Below are positions 11,540 to 23,296 of a stretch of 64,000 nt of DNA, in pieces (position 1 is the stretch's first letter; every line of letters begins with the position of its first letter). The position numbers and the translations under genes are program-made. The DNA is taken from NCBI RefSeq assembly GCF_965363235.1, contig NC_134843.1, forward strand, positions 67,681,865 to 67,745,864, read 5' to 3'. The DNA comes from Mytilus galloprovincialis. Its lineage: Eukaryota; Mollusca; Bivalvia; Mytilida; Mytilidae. A model generated the notes under the pieces. It was not told where the DNA came from. It searched no databases and saw nothing but the letters and a program-made list of their open reading frames with translations.

Positions 11540-13080
11540 ACAGAACCTAATCTCAGAGGTCCAAAAAATGCTCCTAGTGCACACATTGGCAGTCCTGTTT
11601 GAATAGCTTCCACCCATTTCACTGCTACTTCTCCTAACATATGAAGAGGCATTCCCAGTACAGATTGAAATAAATCATGTGTCTGTCTGTACCGTAACAT
11701 AACATATTTTAATTCTGCATGGATCATCTACAAAATGTACAGGAAGTCTTGCATCGGGGGAGAAACCCTGAAATAAACAATTTCCTTGTTTAAGTCTAAC
11801 ATTTCAAGTTTTAAAAATCTGTTCTTAAAAGACTACATATTCTTATTTTCAGTAACTTCAGACATTTTATATCTTATGGCATCTTTAACTGAATATCTAA
11901 TAGGTTTCAGTAAGTGTTAATGATAAAGCAGGTAAATTTGTCTAAAAATCAACAACAAAATATCATAATAGGCAGTGGAAGATATATAAAAGCTTGCAAC
12001 TCAGAAAGGGGGAAATTAAAACATAAGGTTCGAGTAAAGAGGGTGCCAATCCATCTGTATTTTAAAGAACCCTTGCAGCAACTAAATTTTAAGTAGCTGC
12101 ATTGCATAACAAAATTGATGTCTTTTTCCAAATATATATTTTCTTTTATTATAATAAAAAGACTAGTCTTTTACTAAGTAAAGATTAATCAAACCATATT
12201 TCAGATAAAATCAGACATTCAAAAGAATTTGTCTGGGTTTCATTTGAGTTAAACTTATTTCAAATCATTTTATAACATGTTGTTACATTGAACTTACATT
12301 TTTACTGAGAAAATTGTAGTATTTTTTACCAAAAGTGTCATCTGGTAAACTCCATAAGTAGTCTATAGATAATGTGGATGTATTGATTTCTGGCTCTTCT
12401 CTGAAAAATATTTGTATAATAAGCATATCAAATTCTGAAAGAGAGAATAGTATTATACCATGTTCAACTAAATGTTTTGTTTGCTTTTTTATTTGTTATT
12501 TTTCAGACTTCTGTATGAGTCTTGAATACCATATGTCGGGGGGGGGGGGGGGGGGGGGAGGGGGGGGGGATTGTGTCTCATATTTGTTGTTGCCTTAGCT
12601 TTTTACCTATGAATGGCATTATAAGTTTTCCTGTGATAAATTGTTTATTTCCAAGTACTTCTTGAAGATACACATATTTCATAGTATGCTAACTCTTATA
12701 CAAATGTTGTGTAAATGATGAAGTAGCTTACAACTATAGGTCACCATACAGCCTTCACCAATGAGAAAAACCCATACTGCATAGTAGATGTTGTGGGTTA
12801 ATTAGTTCCCTCCAGGCACTCTGGCTACCTCCTTCAATAAAACTGGCGACCAGGATATAGCCAGAAGTGGAGTCAAACTCAATCAATCAATTAATCTCAC
12901 AGTAATACATATATTCTTGTTAAAACTATTGATTACAATGATAACAACGATTAAAACTATTACAACAGCATAATAACCCTTACTCAATTATTTGTCTTCC
13001 AACTGGATCTTCCAACATTTTCTGTTTCATTTTCTTCAGAGCAAAATATCCTGTTGTCTCTCCTAGAGTGGATATCATAT
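11540..13080 (-). CDS. COQ4: COQ4, ubiquinone biosynthesis protein (three exons, partial, one frameshift)
   Basis: COQ4 acts on the inner mitochondrial membrane in coenzyme Q biosynthesis, organising the CoQ complex and, in recent work, removing the C1 carboxyl of the ring. Exons on the minus strand are 13080-12984 ([11 protein letters not shown]...[12 protein letters not shown]), 12400-12298 ([20 protein letters not shown]...LSKN) and 11767-11540 ([15 protein letters not shown], then [37 protein letters not shown] and [18 protein letters not shown]). All boundaries are GT/AG and phases agree (2, 0, 2). Exon 11767-11540 has one surplus base in GATGATCCATGCAG, between VDD and AELKYV. The conserved HDxxHx11E metal motif reads HDLFQ...E here, with Gln for the second His. 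The N-terminal exons (but see 13797) and the last exon were not found. It is either a real gene with an assembly error or a recent pseudogene. Confidence 0.85.
12539..12569. repeat. Poly-G tract
   Basis: About 30 bases, almost all G with one A, inside a COQ4 intron. Comparable tracts are at 27796-27810, 44816-44836 (G) and 49144-49164 (C). They can form G-quadruplexes and are error-prone in sequencing. Confidence 0.9.
12735..12905. repeat. Interspersed repeat fragments in a COQ4 intron
   Basis: Contains 'caactataggtcaccatacag' split with 'gccttcaccaatgag', and then 'ggctacctccttcaataaaa' plus 'ctggcgaccaggatatagcc', both recognised as common mussel repeat phrases. Boundaries are approximate. 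Confidence 0.5.
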
Positions 13081-13214
13081 CTGAAATGACAAACATTAGT
13101 TTTAGAAATATTAAACTAAATATTACATCTATTTGATAATCAGATTTATCTACTAGTATTTTAATGTTTTGCACTAATCCTCTATACTATGAAGGTGTAA
13201 CACCATTATAACAC

Positions 13215-13675
13215 AGTTTGCCACATTAGATGAATCATTGAAGACCTATTGGTGACCTTAAGTTGTTATCTGTTATGTGGTTGGGTTGTTGTCTCTTTGA
13301 CACATTCCCCATTTCCATTTTCATTTTTTATAGATGATTTTCATATTGTCTAGGTGTATAGGGGAGCTAAGATCTAACAAAACATGTTTAACCTCGCTGC
13401 ATTTGTGCGCCTGTCCCAAGTAAGGAACCTCTGGCCTTTATTGTCTTGTATGCGTTTTTTTTAAATTTTGATTCATTTATATGTTTCGGAGTTTCGGAGT
13501 GTGACTTACATTTTTTCTGAACTAGTATACCTTTTAGGAGGGATAAGCTTAAGCCTGTCTCGGCTGCAGAATATTTTCGATGTGTTTTTAAAAAACTTAT
13601 TTCCTTCGGTTGTTTTTTCCTGCTCTTTGGTCGGATTGTTCTCTCATTCCCCGTTTCCATTTCCAGTTTTAAAAG
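13215..13675 (+). repeat. Mussel interspersed repeat with 'tttgacacattccccatttc'
   Basis: The block 13215-13325 (cattgaagacctattggtga ... gttgtctctttgacacattc) and the block 13385-13675 (tgcgcctgtcccaagtaagg ... cattccccgtttccatttcc) are two pieces of one known family placed side by side. Overlapping frames at 13388-13725 on both strands are repeat, not genes. A reversed fragment occurs near 17815-17870. Confidence 0.65.
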
Positions 13676-13796
13676 TTATCATTGTCATATTTTTAACCTA
13701 TTTTTTTTTAATGTTCATCTCTTAGATATTTAATTTTGAAATTATTGCTCCAATGAGTTGCCGTCTTTAACATTTTAATGAAATGTATTTACATAC

Positions 13797-13800
13797 CATT
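13797..13800 (-). other. COQ4: Candidate 4-nt COQ4 microexon
   Basis: On the minus strand a long pyrimidine tract and acceptor (ttttgttttctttacag) is followed by only AATG and then a consensus donor GTATGT. Joined to the exon at 13080 in the required phase it gives AAT GAT ATG (Asn-Asp-Met), matching the conserved polar-Asp-Met just before xxLGETTG in COQ4. Reading upstream through the acceptor does not give COQ4-like residues. The upstream partner exon was not found, so this may be coincidence. Confidence 0.3.
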
Positions 13801-14033
13801 CTGTAAAGAAAACAAAATAAACAACAAATATGCTTTCATTCTATTGTTTCTACGTCATTTTCCAGTTTTTACAAAAAGAACAAGATTGTGCTTTCAATAC
13901 GTCTTTAATGCAGTAAAACTTTAAGAGGAGCTGGACTTTTTAGTTCATATAATAGCATCTATGTCAAAAGGGATCATATTATAAGGAGAAACGAAAAGGC
14001 CAGCTATTTTAAGATAAAAAAAAATAACTAGAT

Positions 14034-14896
14034 GTGTCAGAGCCACACGAATGGCCCCGTCTCAAAAAGTTGAAAAATCTGCAATCAATAATACATGTGG
14101 ACACAAACATGATGGTAGTCTCACATACAAAAAAATCAGCTCAAATCTGGAGGCGTATAGAAAAAAAAGTCCGTATAACTGTGATTTTCAACAATTTTCA
14201 AAGTTGTAAATCCTTAATTTTGGCAAAAATTAGCGGAGCGGAACGAAACTTAAACTTGACATGTAACTCATCATGGTTAGCTTACATACCGAAAATCAGC
14301 CCAATATCTGAAAGTATTTAGAAAAAGGACCGTATAACTTTATCATAGTCCAAATCCCGAAATTACAGCAAAAACTAGCGGAGCGGAACAAAACTTAAAC
14401 TTGATCTGTAACTCATCATGAGTAACCCACATTCCAACAATCATCCCAATATCTGAAAGTGTTTAGAAAAAAGTCTGTATAACTGTGATTTTCAACAATT
14501 CATCAAAGTCCACAGCCCGTAATTTCTGCAAAATTAGCCGAGCGGAACAAAACTTAAACTTGATTTGTAACACATTTGGTTAACTCACATGCCAACAATC
14601 ATCCCAATATCTGAAAGCGTTTAAAAAAAAGTCCTGATAACTGTGATTTTCAACAATTTATCAAAATCCAAAGCCCGTAATTTCGGCAAAAATTAGCCGC
14701 GCGGAACAAAACTTAAATTTGATCTGTAACTCATCATAGTTAACTCACATACCAAAAATCAGCCCAATATCTGAAGGCGTTTAGAAAAAAATCCGTATAA
14801 TGGTTTGTTGCGGAATTACGGAATTACGGAATTACGGAATGACGGACAAGGGTAAAACTATATGGCACCGACAACATTGTTGCGGGGCCATAAAAA
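14034..14896 (+). repeat. Interspersed element with about five 150-bp internal tandem units
   Basis: The unit contains 'gtccgtataactgtgatttt', 'caacaatttatcaaagtcca', 'cggagcggaacaaaacttaa' and 'cagcccaatatctgaaagcg', repeated with divergence at about 14150, 14320, 14460, 14620 and 14770. The left end has 'cgaatggccccgtctc' and the right end 'gttgcggggccataaaa', a short GGCCCC/GGGGCC inversion, after a (cggaatta)n run. The 95- and 78-codon frames here are repeat. Confidence 0.65.
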
Positions 14897-15189
14897 AGAA
14901 CTGTTTATGCTCAACGGAAAATATTTATACGATCTGTTTCCAAAGAAGGAACGTTTCTGAAGATTCTTTTGTGTTGGGCTGGTCTGAAACTAAAAGGAAG
15001 AAAAAACATTGCAAAAGCTTGTTATTGAATATTTAATAAAATTTTATTCATGTCGAATTAAAATGAAATAAATTGTTTTAATTCAACGTTTATGTTGATA
15101 ACAGTTATGTTAAAGCATTGTTTGTCAACATGATCAAATCTGGTTCTTTGTAGGTCCATATGTACTAAAAATATTTTAATTGACAAGGA

Positions 15190-15290
15190 TTGCCACTATT
15201 CCTGAAAACTGGACATCACGCTATAGCCAATAATGCGGAAAGTGGCGTTAAATACCCCAAATCATCTAATCTATCATGATCTCTGTGATA
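15190..15290. repeat. Repeat fragment ending 'gtggcgttaaataccccaa'
   Basis: 'cacgctatagccaataatgc' and 'ggaaagtggcgttaaatacc' are phrases common to many mollusc interspersed repeats. Nothing else is seen in 14900-16015 beyond AT-rich DNA and a poly-T run at 15580-15595. Confidence 0.45.
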
Positions 15291-16019
15291 TTGACCTGAA
15301 TTGCTGCTTTAAAAAACGTAAATAAAAGGATAAATACCTGATATTATGACTTCTTAATGAATATATGTTGGATCTTTAGCATCTCACATTTTGTTTTATA
15401 ATTTTGAAAATAAAATCCATATAGCATGTGAATTCCTAATACGCTAGATAAACTCTATTGATTTCCTGACCCTTGATATACAATTGATTAGTTTATATTC
15501 CGGAAAATCCATTGACATGTTGAGGAAATATTATAAAATATTTTAGCAAAATTGTAAACTTTGTACATTCACAGGTATTTTTTTTTTTTTTTTTTAAATT
15601 TTCATCAATATCTACTCGTGTAGCAATGGTATAATTGGTATTTTGTAATACTTTCCATATGCTCAAGTTCTTAGTCTGTGGTTTTTATACTGTCCAGTAT
15701 GAGAAACTTAAAGAATTAAAATTATGCTTGCAATCGGTTCAATTTTTTTGGGGAGAAAAAATGTGTTATGTTTTCTATATACGATAATTTCATCTAAAAC
15801 TGTACCACCCAACATAACAAGGGACATAATAATATAGTGTACATTATATATACCAGCTTACAAATATTTGAAATAAACTTTGTAGCAAAAAATGTTAAAT
15901 AATATATGCCGTCAATTCTCATCCAGATGTCATAAAAAAAGATCGGTATATATTACGAAAAGCTGTAAAAAAAAAGTGCTCTATTTGTTATACAGGAAAA
16001 AACAAAAGTTAAAAAAAAC

Positions 16020-16170
16020 TCCTATCATGCATCTTTTATGGGCTGTGTTTTATGTCCCACATAGAGCATTGTGTTTTTCGGTCAGTGTGTCCGTTCGTTC
16101 GTTGGTTCGCTCGTCCGTTTGTCCGTCCGTCTGTCCCGCTCCAGGTTAAAGTTTTGGGAACTTGAAACTT
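16020..16170 (+). repeat. 5' end of the 'gtgtccgttcgttcg' mussel repeat
   Basis: Begins 'tatgggctgtgttttatg', then 'agcattgtgtttttcggtca', a run of cgtt/cgtc steps, 'tgtcccgctccaggttaaag' and 'cttgaaacttagtg'. It truncates near 16170. The reversed, longer copy is at 5455-5725. Confidence 0.65.
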
Positions 16171-17879
16171 AGTGTTACCTGTGGTTTGATATTCTGCAAA
16201 CAACTGTTACACCGTTTTAAGGAGTCACAAATTCGATTAAATACAAATAATTGCCCTATTTTAATAACTCTGTAGAATTTCGCTGTATCGTAACCACCGC
16301 ATAATGCCTTGACCAGCCAACACAAATATAGGTCATGGATCAAAAGCGCTTAATAATATTCTTTTTATTGATTACCAAAACATATTTTCGTTATATCAGT
16401 ATAAACTAGATTTAAGACGCAATTTTTGAAATGTGATGTTAATGATGGTATACTGTCTTGGTACTTCATATGAGATTTTAGTGTCTGTTTTATTTGTGCT
16501 ACTAAATTGGATCTGTTTTATACTGATGATTACATATTAGCGATGCATGCTGCATGCTTATCATACATTATAAAAATATGTATTATATAAATATATATGG
16601 AGGATCATGGAGATTTGGTATGCTTGTCAATGATCGATACAAATATTCACCAGCGTTCAAAGTGGGTGCAAGCGGTCATAGGCAACCTACGACCTTTATA
16701 GTAGTATAGCCGGGTAAAATGGCTATTCGACTAAATGTAAATCAAGAAGGAAGATTTCGCTCCTTTAACTTTTATTTCAGCAGTCCGGCAAGACCGAACA
16801 ACAAACTCCAAACTAAATGTAATGTAACATACAAACAATAACAATATATATAAGCACAAGCAATTAAAGGATTAAGCAGATTAACAGATGACAAATTAGA
16901 AATCAGAAGTAAAACTTAATGCAAACGGAGAAAAAGGGGGTTACAGTTATGAAAACAAAACGTCTATTAGAAACAGGTAAAATACCCCATCCTACATATA
17001 CAGATGACTAAATGAGCAACAATTGGCTATGATGTTTACAAGTATTCCAAAAATATAAGGGAGAGGGTTATATACAGCTCAGATGTATTTTACAAACAAT
17101 TGCAAACAAAAAAGGCATGAGAAACCAAAGGGACATTAAAAACTTATAAAACGAAGACAAACTGACAACAGCATGGTAAAACACGAAAAAAAGAACAAAT
17201 GCAAATAGAAATTTATGATCGAAGCTAGTATTACCTACTACGCTCTATGGTCTCTTGTAATTTAAGCCCACCAACCACGTCAAGGTCAGATACCATATGG
17301 CAGGTGGTTTGTTTTACATATCTTTCCCCACTAGATAGATTATTACTATATTCAAAATTGAGTAGATGTTATATTTATTGTTTAGAAAAGATTATTGACT
17401 GCTTTTTTTTCATTTTATTGCTAACAATGATTCATAAGATACAAACAGAAAAATGAGATCTTGTACATCTACATTTTCGTCGTCATCAATGTTTCTTACT
17501 GCAACCAGACGAGTATTTACATTTTGACATATGTCATTTGCCTGACAGGGCATACATCGGTACATGATAGATTTTGTTCGAAGCAAATGCAAACTAAATC
17601 TTGCAGAAATTCAGATGACATCTGACCATCGAGATAGATAGGAACAAGTCATTCTTCTTTTCCCATCCGAACTGAAGAGGAGAATGAAGGGACGTTTTGC
17701 TATACGGGAAGACATCAAATTTATGTCTGGAGTGAAGCTCTTATTACACATTGTTTAAAAGTAGATTCACAAGGAGGAAGTTTGACAAGGGAGAAATTTT
17801 AAATAGTGAAATTGAGTATGGAAATGGGGAATGTATCAAACAGACAGCAACCCGACCATAGAACAGACAATTTTAGTCA
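16171..17879. other. Non-coding with repeat fragments
   Basis: Repeat-like phrases occur at 16740-16830, at 17095-17190 ('gagaaaccaaagggacatta', 'caaactgacaacagcatggt') and at 17815-17870. No exon is supported; the 60-70-codon frames here lack splice context. Confidence 0.45.
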
Positions 17880-18935
17880 TTTTACACTCAATTTGTTTAG
17901 GTCACAATGATCTATTTTAAGTTTTGACTTGAGATCATTCATCGTAACAGCAAGATCTCGAGCTGCATCTATAGATTCATCGATTTCACAATTAGTAAGG
18001 TTTGACAAAACGATGAAATCATCTGGATTGTCCTTCAAGATTAAATAAACAGTGCGCTTACCGATCCTTAACAGGGATGACGGGGTAGATCATCATTTTA
18101 CAGCATGTGCGGCTGGTAGAATGTTACAGATCGCAAACCCGAGACTTTTACATATTTCGTGGACAGGTATATAGCGGCGCAAATCTTGTGTGCAAGTTAT
18201 GGTGCCTGTTTGAAACCATAGCTCATGCGTGTGATGCATGGAGGGGATGTAATGAACGCATAAGATCAAAACATATTTATCTTGTGACTTTCACACCGAA
18301 CTCTTTGTCTACATGAATAGCATGTACAATCATGCGGGTATCTACTTCATCGGACGTACAAAATAATTCTTAAAACCTGAATACTCAATCTGAGCAGATT
18401 TAGGGTCATTGGAAGTGCTAGCTAAATAAGTGACTTCCTCGTGTATCATAGTAACTGTTGATCTTTCATGATGCTGAACAGTCAAATCGCCAAGAAATGT
18501 CCTGCTGGTTCTCACTGACTAAAAGAAACTTTTTCCACTCATGAATTCGACGACCGTCTATTGACCTGAAACACTTTTACAGACGAACAAGAACTTGATT
18601 CAGCTTTAAAATAACTGCAGTGGTGTCTGCTGGTGTAAGATTTATATCAAGAATTGTACAATATTTTGTAATCATCAGTACGAAGATGGTCTAGGTCTGA
18701 AACATCATGCAATATACTAAAATATACATGATCTGTCTGTCCTTCCAGAGCCTCGATAAAGCTTTAGTTTATGCTAATTCCTCGCATATTAATATGCAAT
18801 TCATTAGAAGAATCCTGACATATAACACACTTATCCCATTGTATTTCAATCCTACTTAGTTTAGGGCTTGATGGGCATAGTTTAACAGCACTGTGCATGT
18901 GTGTCATATTCCGGGTCTGAAACGTGACCGAAGGA
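17880..18935 (-). pseudogene. Decayed multicopy gene of the HA-x-TGCDTTS type
   Basis: The minus strand carries a chain of recognisable but frameshifted and stop-interrupted pieces. In order they are SRIEIQWDKCVICQDSSNEL; EALEGQTDHVYFSILHDVSD; TFLGDLTVQHHERSTVTMIH, EEVTYLASTSNDPKSAQIEY and DEVDTRMIVHAIHVDKEFG; NILPAAHAV, followed by a damaged stretch where TGCDTTS is expected, then RIGKRTVYLILKDNPDDFIV and DESIDAARDLAVTMNDLKSK. I recognise the WxKCxICQ, D-E-A-D-T-R and HA-TGCDTTS-GK signature of a large uncharacterised, probably mobile or mobile-derived, family in molluscs and cnidarians. Its function is unknown. Many stops and shifts make this a relic. Confidence 0.55.
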
Positions 18936-19119
18936 TTTGATTTGTATTTTACAATTACAACAAAACTATCAATTAAAAAAACAAATTAAAGTTATAAAAA
19001 CCAACAAAAAAAATATTTCCTAAAACAAAACAACGATATTCTAATTGGATTATTCAAAACATACAAATCTACCATACAACAAGCAAAAAAGAGAAATGAA
19101 GTTAGTGGCAATTGTCCTA

Positions 19120-19565
19120 GTTCAATTCTTTATTAACCAAATGTTTTAAAACATATAGGTACATGTATAATCAATATATACTAAATATAGATTACAAAAA
19201 TATACGATCATGACAAAACAGACAGAAGTTTAAAATACACAAAAAATAAATACATATAAATATTATTCCAAATAGCAAATATCTGTAACAAATGAATTAC
19301 AAATCATCTTACTGAAAACAGTCATTTCTGAGTTGCACAAGTCTTTTACATTAGTAGTGCTTAATAATTGTAAAAGTTTATAAACAGATGGCTTACGCCA
19401 ATAACATGGTTTTATCAAACATTCACGCAAATTAGAATATAATGGACATGCTAAAATAAAATGCATTTCATCCTCAATATCATCAATACACAATGTACAG
19501 GTTCTAAGGTTTCTATTAACATTGGAATACCTTCCCTTCTCTATAGCTAGATTATGTGATGACAA
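19120..19565 (-). mobile_element. LINE retrotransposon, 5'-truncated 3' end
   Basis: The 100-codon frame at 19565-19263 reads SSHNLAIEKGRYSNVNRNLR, then TCTLCIDDIEDEMHFILACP and LYSNLRECLIKPCYW. The pattern CxxC...E.E.HFIL.CP.Y..LR is the C-terminal cysteine region that follows the reverse transcriptase in many non-LTR retrotransposons. The reverse transcriptase itself is missing. The 3' untranslated part runs to about 19120, ending near 'agttcaattctttattaacc'. A related tail is at 25860-26270. Non-functional copy. Confidence 0.75.
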
Positions 19566-19634
19566 TCTAAATTTAACAATACACTTTTAATAAATTTCGG
19601 GTATGGGTTTGCACAAATATGACTGCAAAGAACA

Positions 19635-19674
19635 ATTGGATATCATATATCTATACAGATATATGATATCCAAT
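19635..19674. repeat. Perfect 18-bp hairpin
   Basis: ATTGGATATCATATATCT, a 4-base loop (atac), then the exact reverse complement. It lies just upstream of the LINE fragment; no function assigned. Confidence 0.9.
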
Positions 19675-19969
19675 ATATAACCTGATAGTGTAAGCTACAA
19701 AACGATTAACGGCACGAGAAAAGGCGTGTTTGAATCAATGCAGAATTATCACTTAATTTGTGTTTGAAATTGCTATTTTGTTCTCATCGATTAACATAAC
19801 ACGAAAGATATTTGGCACAAATATGAACCATGTCTTGTTGATGTAATCAGAGTAAAAATCCCGTGAAAGTAACACGCAATAAATTTTCTTTCGTTCAAAA
19901 TGTGGTAAATTCAGCTAAAAAAGTAGTCTTACTAAAAACATGAAATACTTATACTTAGATTAGACTAGA

Positions 19970-20330
19970 ACACACCCGTGATATCACGGGTCCGTGACTG
20001 AATTAAAGTATATAACTATGCACAAGCCTTATTTTAGTATTAGTATTGTCATCTGATAAAGTCATGCCAATTATAAGATACACAGTTTTTTTCTGCTTTC
20101 AAATCTTTCTGTTTGAACCCGTCGAACTGGAACTTATCAATTATTGGTAATAATAATTATTTGGAAAACAAAAGGTCCTGGAATGGAGTATTTTTAATCA
20201 ACAGCATTGTCCTATATTAGTTATAAATAAAGTTGAATTCTTTGACTCGCTGTTTTACGTCATGCCCACTAACAAATTGAAAACTGTACCTATACGGCTT
20301 ATTTTTAGTCCAGATACAAATTGGGACTCG
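19970..20330. repeat. Mussel repeat with CCCGTGATATCACGGG palindrome
   Basis: A perfect 16-bp palindrome near 19976 is followed by 'tccgtgactgaattaaagta', 'acccgtcgaactggaactta', 'ggtcctggaatggagtattt' and 'gctgttttacgtcatgccca'. I recognise it as a dispersed mussel repeat. No coding capacity. Confidence 0.55.
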
Positions 20331-20559
20331 TAATTTTAGTATTATAGATTCTTCTTGTTATCTTAAAAAGTCTTACTGATTAAAATATTACAATAGGTAT
20401 CAATTTGACAATTTAGTAATGTCAACCCTGTGATTATGACCCGTGTATATAGCATATTAATCCTGAATACACCGTTTGGTGGTGCGCCTGTCAGATGCGG
20501 AACGTACAGATAAAGTAATAGGTAACAGGTGAATATACTATTGGTATCGGTATCGGACT

Positions 20560-21000
20560 CGACCCGCAATAATTTTATTTTTCGTGTTGAAGATGGCCTG
20601 TAGGAGGAGGTTTTTTGGGGTACCATAAGAAACCACAAAATTAAAAAAAAAAAAAAAAATAGACCACGGTAGCTTACGACGACATTCATGATTGGAAAAA
20701 ATAATAATTTTCCAATAGTTTGCATATAAATATAGCCGTGTGCTATCCGTTAACTTAAAATCGTTAACTAGACGTCTTTTTCGATAATTGCCAGGGCACC
20801 CTACCAGTGGCGTAGCTAGTTCATTTTTACGTGTACGCCCGAACCTTGGCGAGGGGTCTGAGGACCCCAAACTGATCCATATCGAACAATTTCTGGAAGT
20901 GAATTAGAGATAGGGAGCGAGGCCCCCAGAAGCTAATGAGTCATCGAGAATGAATACCATTCCTGTCATTAAAAACTCATCAGTAGCAACATACTTTAGA
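20560..21000. repeat. Repeat-derived block incl. 'ccagtggcgtagctagttc'
   Basis: 'taccagtggcgtagctagtt', 'tacgcccgaaccttggcgag' and 'gggtctgaggaccccaaact' are typical of a dispersed mussel repeat. The overlapping 110-120-codon minus frames at 20363-20870 span this repeat and a poly-A run (20643-20659) and are not genes. Confidence 0.55.
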
Positions 21001-22734
21001 ATCTAAATAATGGTTTATTTGTTATGTTAAATCATTCATTTTGTTAATTTGAAATATAATGGTCATTGGATTCAGAGATAATGCCAAAACCAGTAGCTTT
21101 TAAATATGTTTTAAAAGAGCTGTGAGGGTAAAGAAATTAACCAACAAAATCCCCTTTCTATTTCCAAATTTTGTAAATGAACATTAATCTTCAGAGATGT
21201 TCAGGTGCAATATTAGATATCGTAAAGGCTTCTATGGAACCCTGTTTTTTTTTGTCAAGGATTCCCCCGCAAAAAGTGAATCCATTTAAAAGTCCATTAC
21301 AGGATTTAAAAAAAATCCAACATTTTCTTTACATATTTTTTCTTGATCTGGAGTACTAGTTTCGGCCAAAGTTTCATGACAATTTATGAAGATTGATGCA
21401 TTGATAATTTATAAAAAGCCGTAACAGTCTAATACTGAAAAATTAATAAACCAATAATTTACTTTTAAAACTTTGCTTCAGACAAAAATTTTATAAAATG
21501 CTTGGAATCTACTGAAGTTTTTTTTAATTCGATGAAGTTTTAACAATGAATTTGTTGTGTACATTTTTTAACCCCACACTATAACTTTTAGTACCCGTTA
21601 ATTTTGTCCGTAAAACACGGAAAAACTAACTTCAATATTATGCTCTCAGTCAGTTTACGACCATAAACAGTTTCTGCTAAACTTCCGGAAAATTTCACAA
21701 TGGTTTGGCAAATTTATTATTATTTAAATAATAAGTTTCTCAAGATACTAAACCTAGCTATTGATGCCGCCGACGAAATTTAGGATTTGGCGTCATAAAT
21801 ACAAATGTATGTCACAGGCTCGACAAAACTGTAAACCACAAAACGAATCTAAGGAGATAAAGTATTGCTTAAAACAAAAAGGGAAGGAACTATAAAACTC
21901 ACAGTAGCTTCAGACTTGACAGAAAATGAACAAATAAATGATATATGATACCATTTGACTGAAAGTAAATTTCGTCAATTTGATCCGCAATTACAAGCCA
22001 ACGAAGAAAAAATTATAAAGCTGATGTGCTTCTAACAAATTATTTTTATTTTTTTTAAGATTAAAATATTTTTTTAACAAAATTCAAGTGTATGCCCGGA
22101 CGTTTAGACGTAAACGTAGCTAAGCGCCTGCCTACTATTAACAATTTAAAAAAAATATATAAATCGAAATCAGAGTATTGGCAGCTACTTAAAGCTTGTT
22201 TTAAACCAATTACATCTACTGGTAATAAATAAATCATTTTCTCAAAGTCAAAAACAAAAAGTATTTGTTACTGTCAGTGTTTGTATATAATGCCTCTGTT
22301 ACTGTGTGTGGTTTTTTTAAAAAAAATAAGTTTAACTTACTTAATAATTTTACTATACTAAAATTGCTGAACTACAGCCCGGATTCCAGATTGTCAAAGT
22401 TATCTCCCCATTACGCCAGTTCATTTTTACAATCGTAAAAAAAGGAATCATAATTGTAAGGATGACGCGCTGCCAATTTAGCTCTTCAAAACTGACAAAT
22501 TTACATAGCACCATTACGATCCTTTATGTCAGTTGTTTTTAAAAGACGGCAAAATTTAATGTATCTACTAGCTAATGAGCATCAGTTATTGTACGTGTCT
22601 GCATTGAGTCAACTTAAAACTATTGTCTGCTCGGTTGTCAGGTGGAATTTTCGAAAATACATTAACATTTAAAAAAAAATCTGATTCAATGTTTCGTGTT
22701 TTACTACTTTGTTTTTGTGATTCTTTAATTTGAC
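21001..22734. other. Non-coding, nothing identified
   Basis: AT-rich with homopolymer runs. A 60-codon frame at 21177-21359 has no support. No exon or recognised repeat. Confidence 0.45.
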
Positions 22735-22940
22735 TTGGGACAGGGGCAAAAAATGCGGCGGGGTTAATTAAAGGTGATTACACATGTTTTTTTTAGATCA
22801 CAACCCTCCCCCTCTACCTCTTTCCAATATAGAAAAACAACTACACAACAATACGCACAGTAAAACTCAGTTCAATAGAAATCCGAGTCCGATGTCAGAA
22901 AAGGTAACAAAAGAAACTAAACAAAATGACAATGTTACAT
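22735..22940. repeat. Mussel interspersed repeat ('gcggcggggttaa' family)
   Basis: 'aaaaaatgcggcggggttaa', 'tcacaaccctccccctctac' and 'aatccgagtccgatgtcaga' in this order match a dispersed mussel repeat known to me. Non-coding. Confidence 0.55.
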
Positions 22941-23296
22941 AAATTCATATGTGAAGTACTGTCTAAATCATTATCAATAAAAAATGGTTCTCCAATTCAG
23001 AAAAAATTAGATTTTTCTAGTATATAAAATAAACAAACTGGAATGTCTATAGGAAACGTGTAAAATTGCAAAAATATGTGTGTTTAGAAGCAGTTTCGTA
23101 GTCCCCTACGAAACAGTACACAAATTATGAAAATAATATAATTTCAAAGAGTATTTAAGCTTGAACTTTTTGTTTACAAACAGGTCTATAATAGAGGTAT
23201 TCAAAATAACTCTTTAAATTAAATTTAAGACAAGTTGATTTTCCATTTTTTTTAGGTCTGAAAGTTACGCTTTTATTGAAAAACGCCCATATATAC

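Noticed and set aside
11970..12130. Additional COQ4 exon at the opposed 60-codon frames
   Set aside because: Neighbouring COQ4 exons already join in phase with contiguous homology, leaving no missing residues.
13388..13725. 90- and 85-codon opposed frames
   Set aside because: They lie in a recognised repeat family.
20363..20870. 110-120-codon minus frames
   Set aside because: They cross a poly-A run and a dispersed mussel repeat, with no conserved domain.
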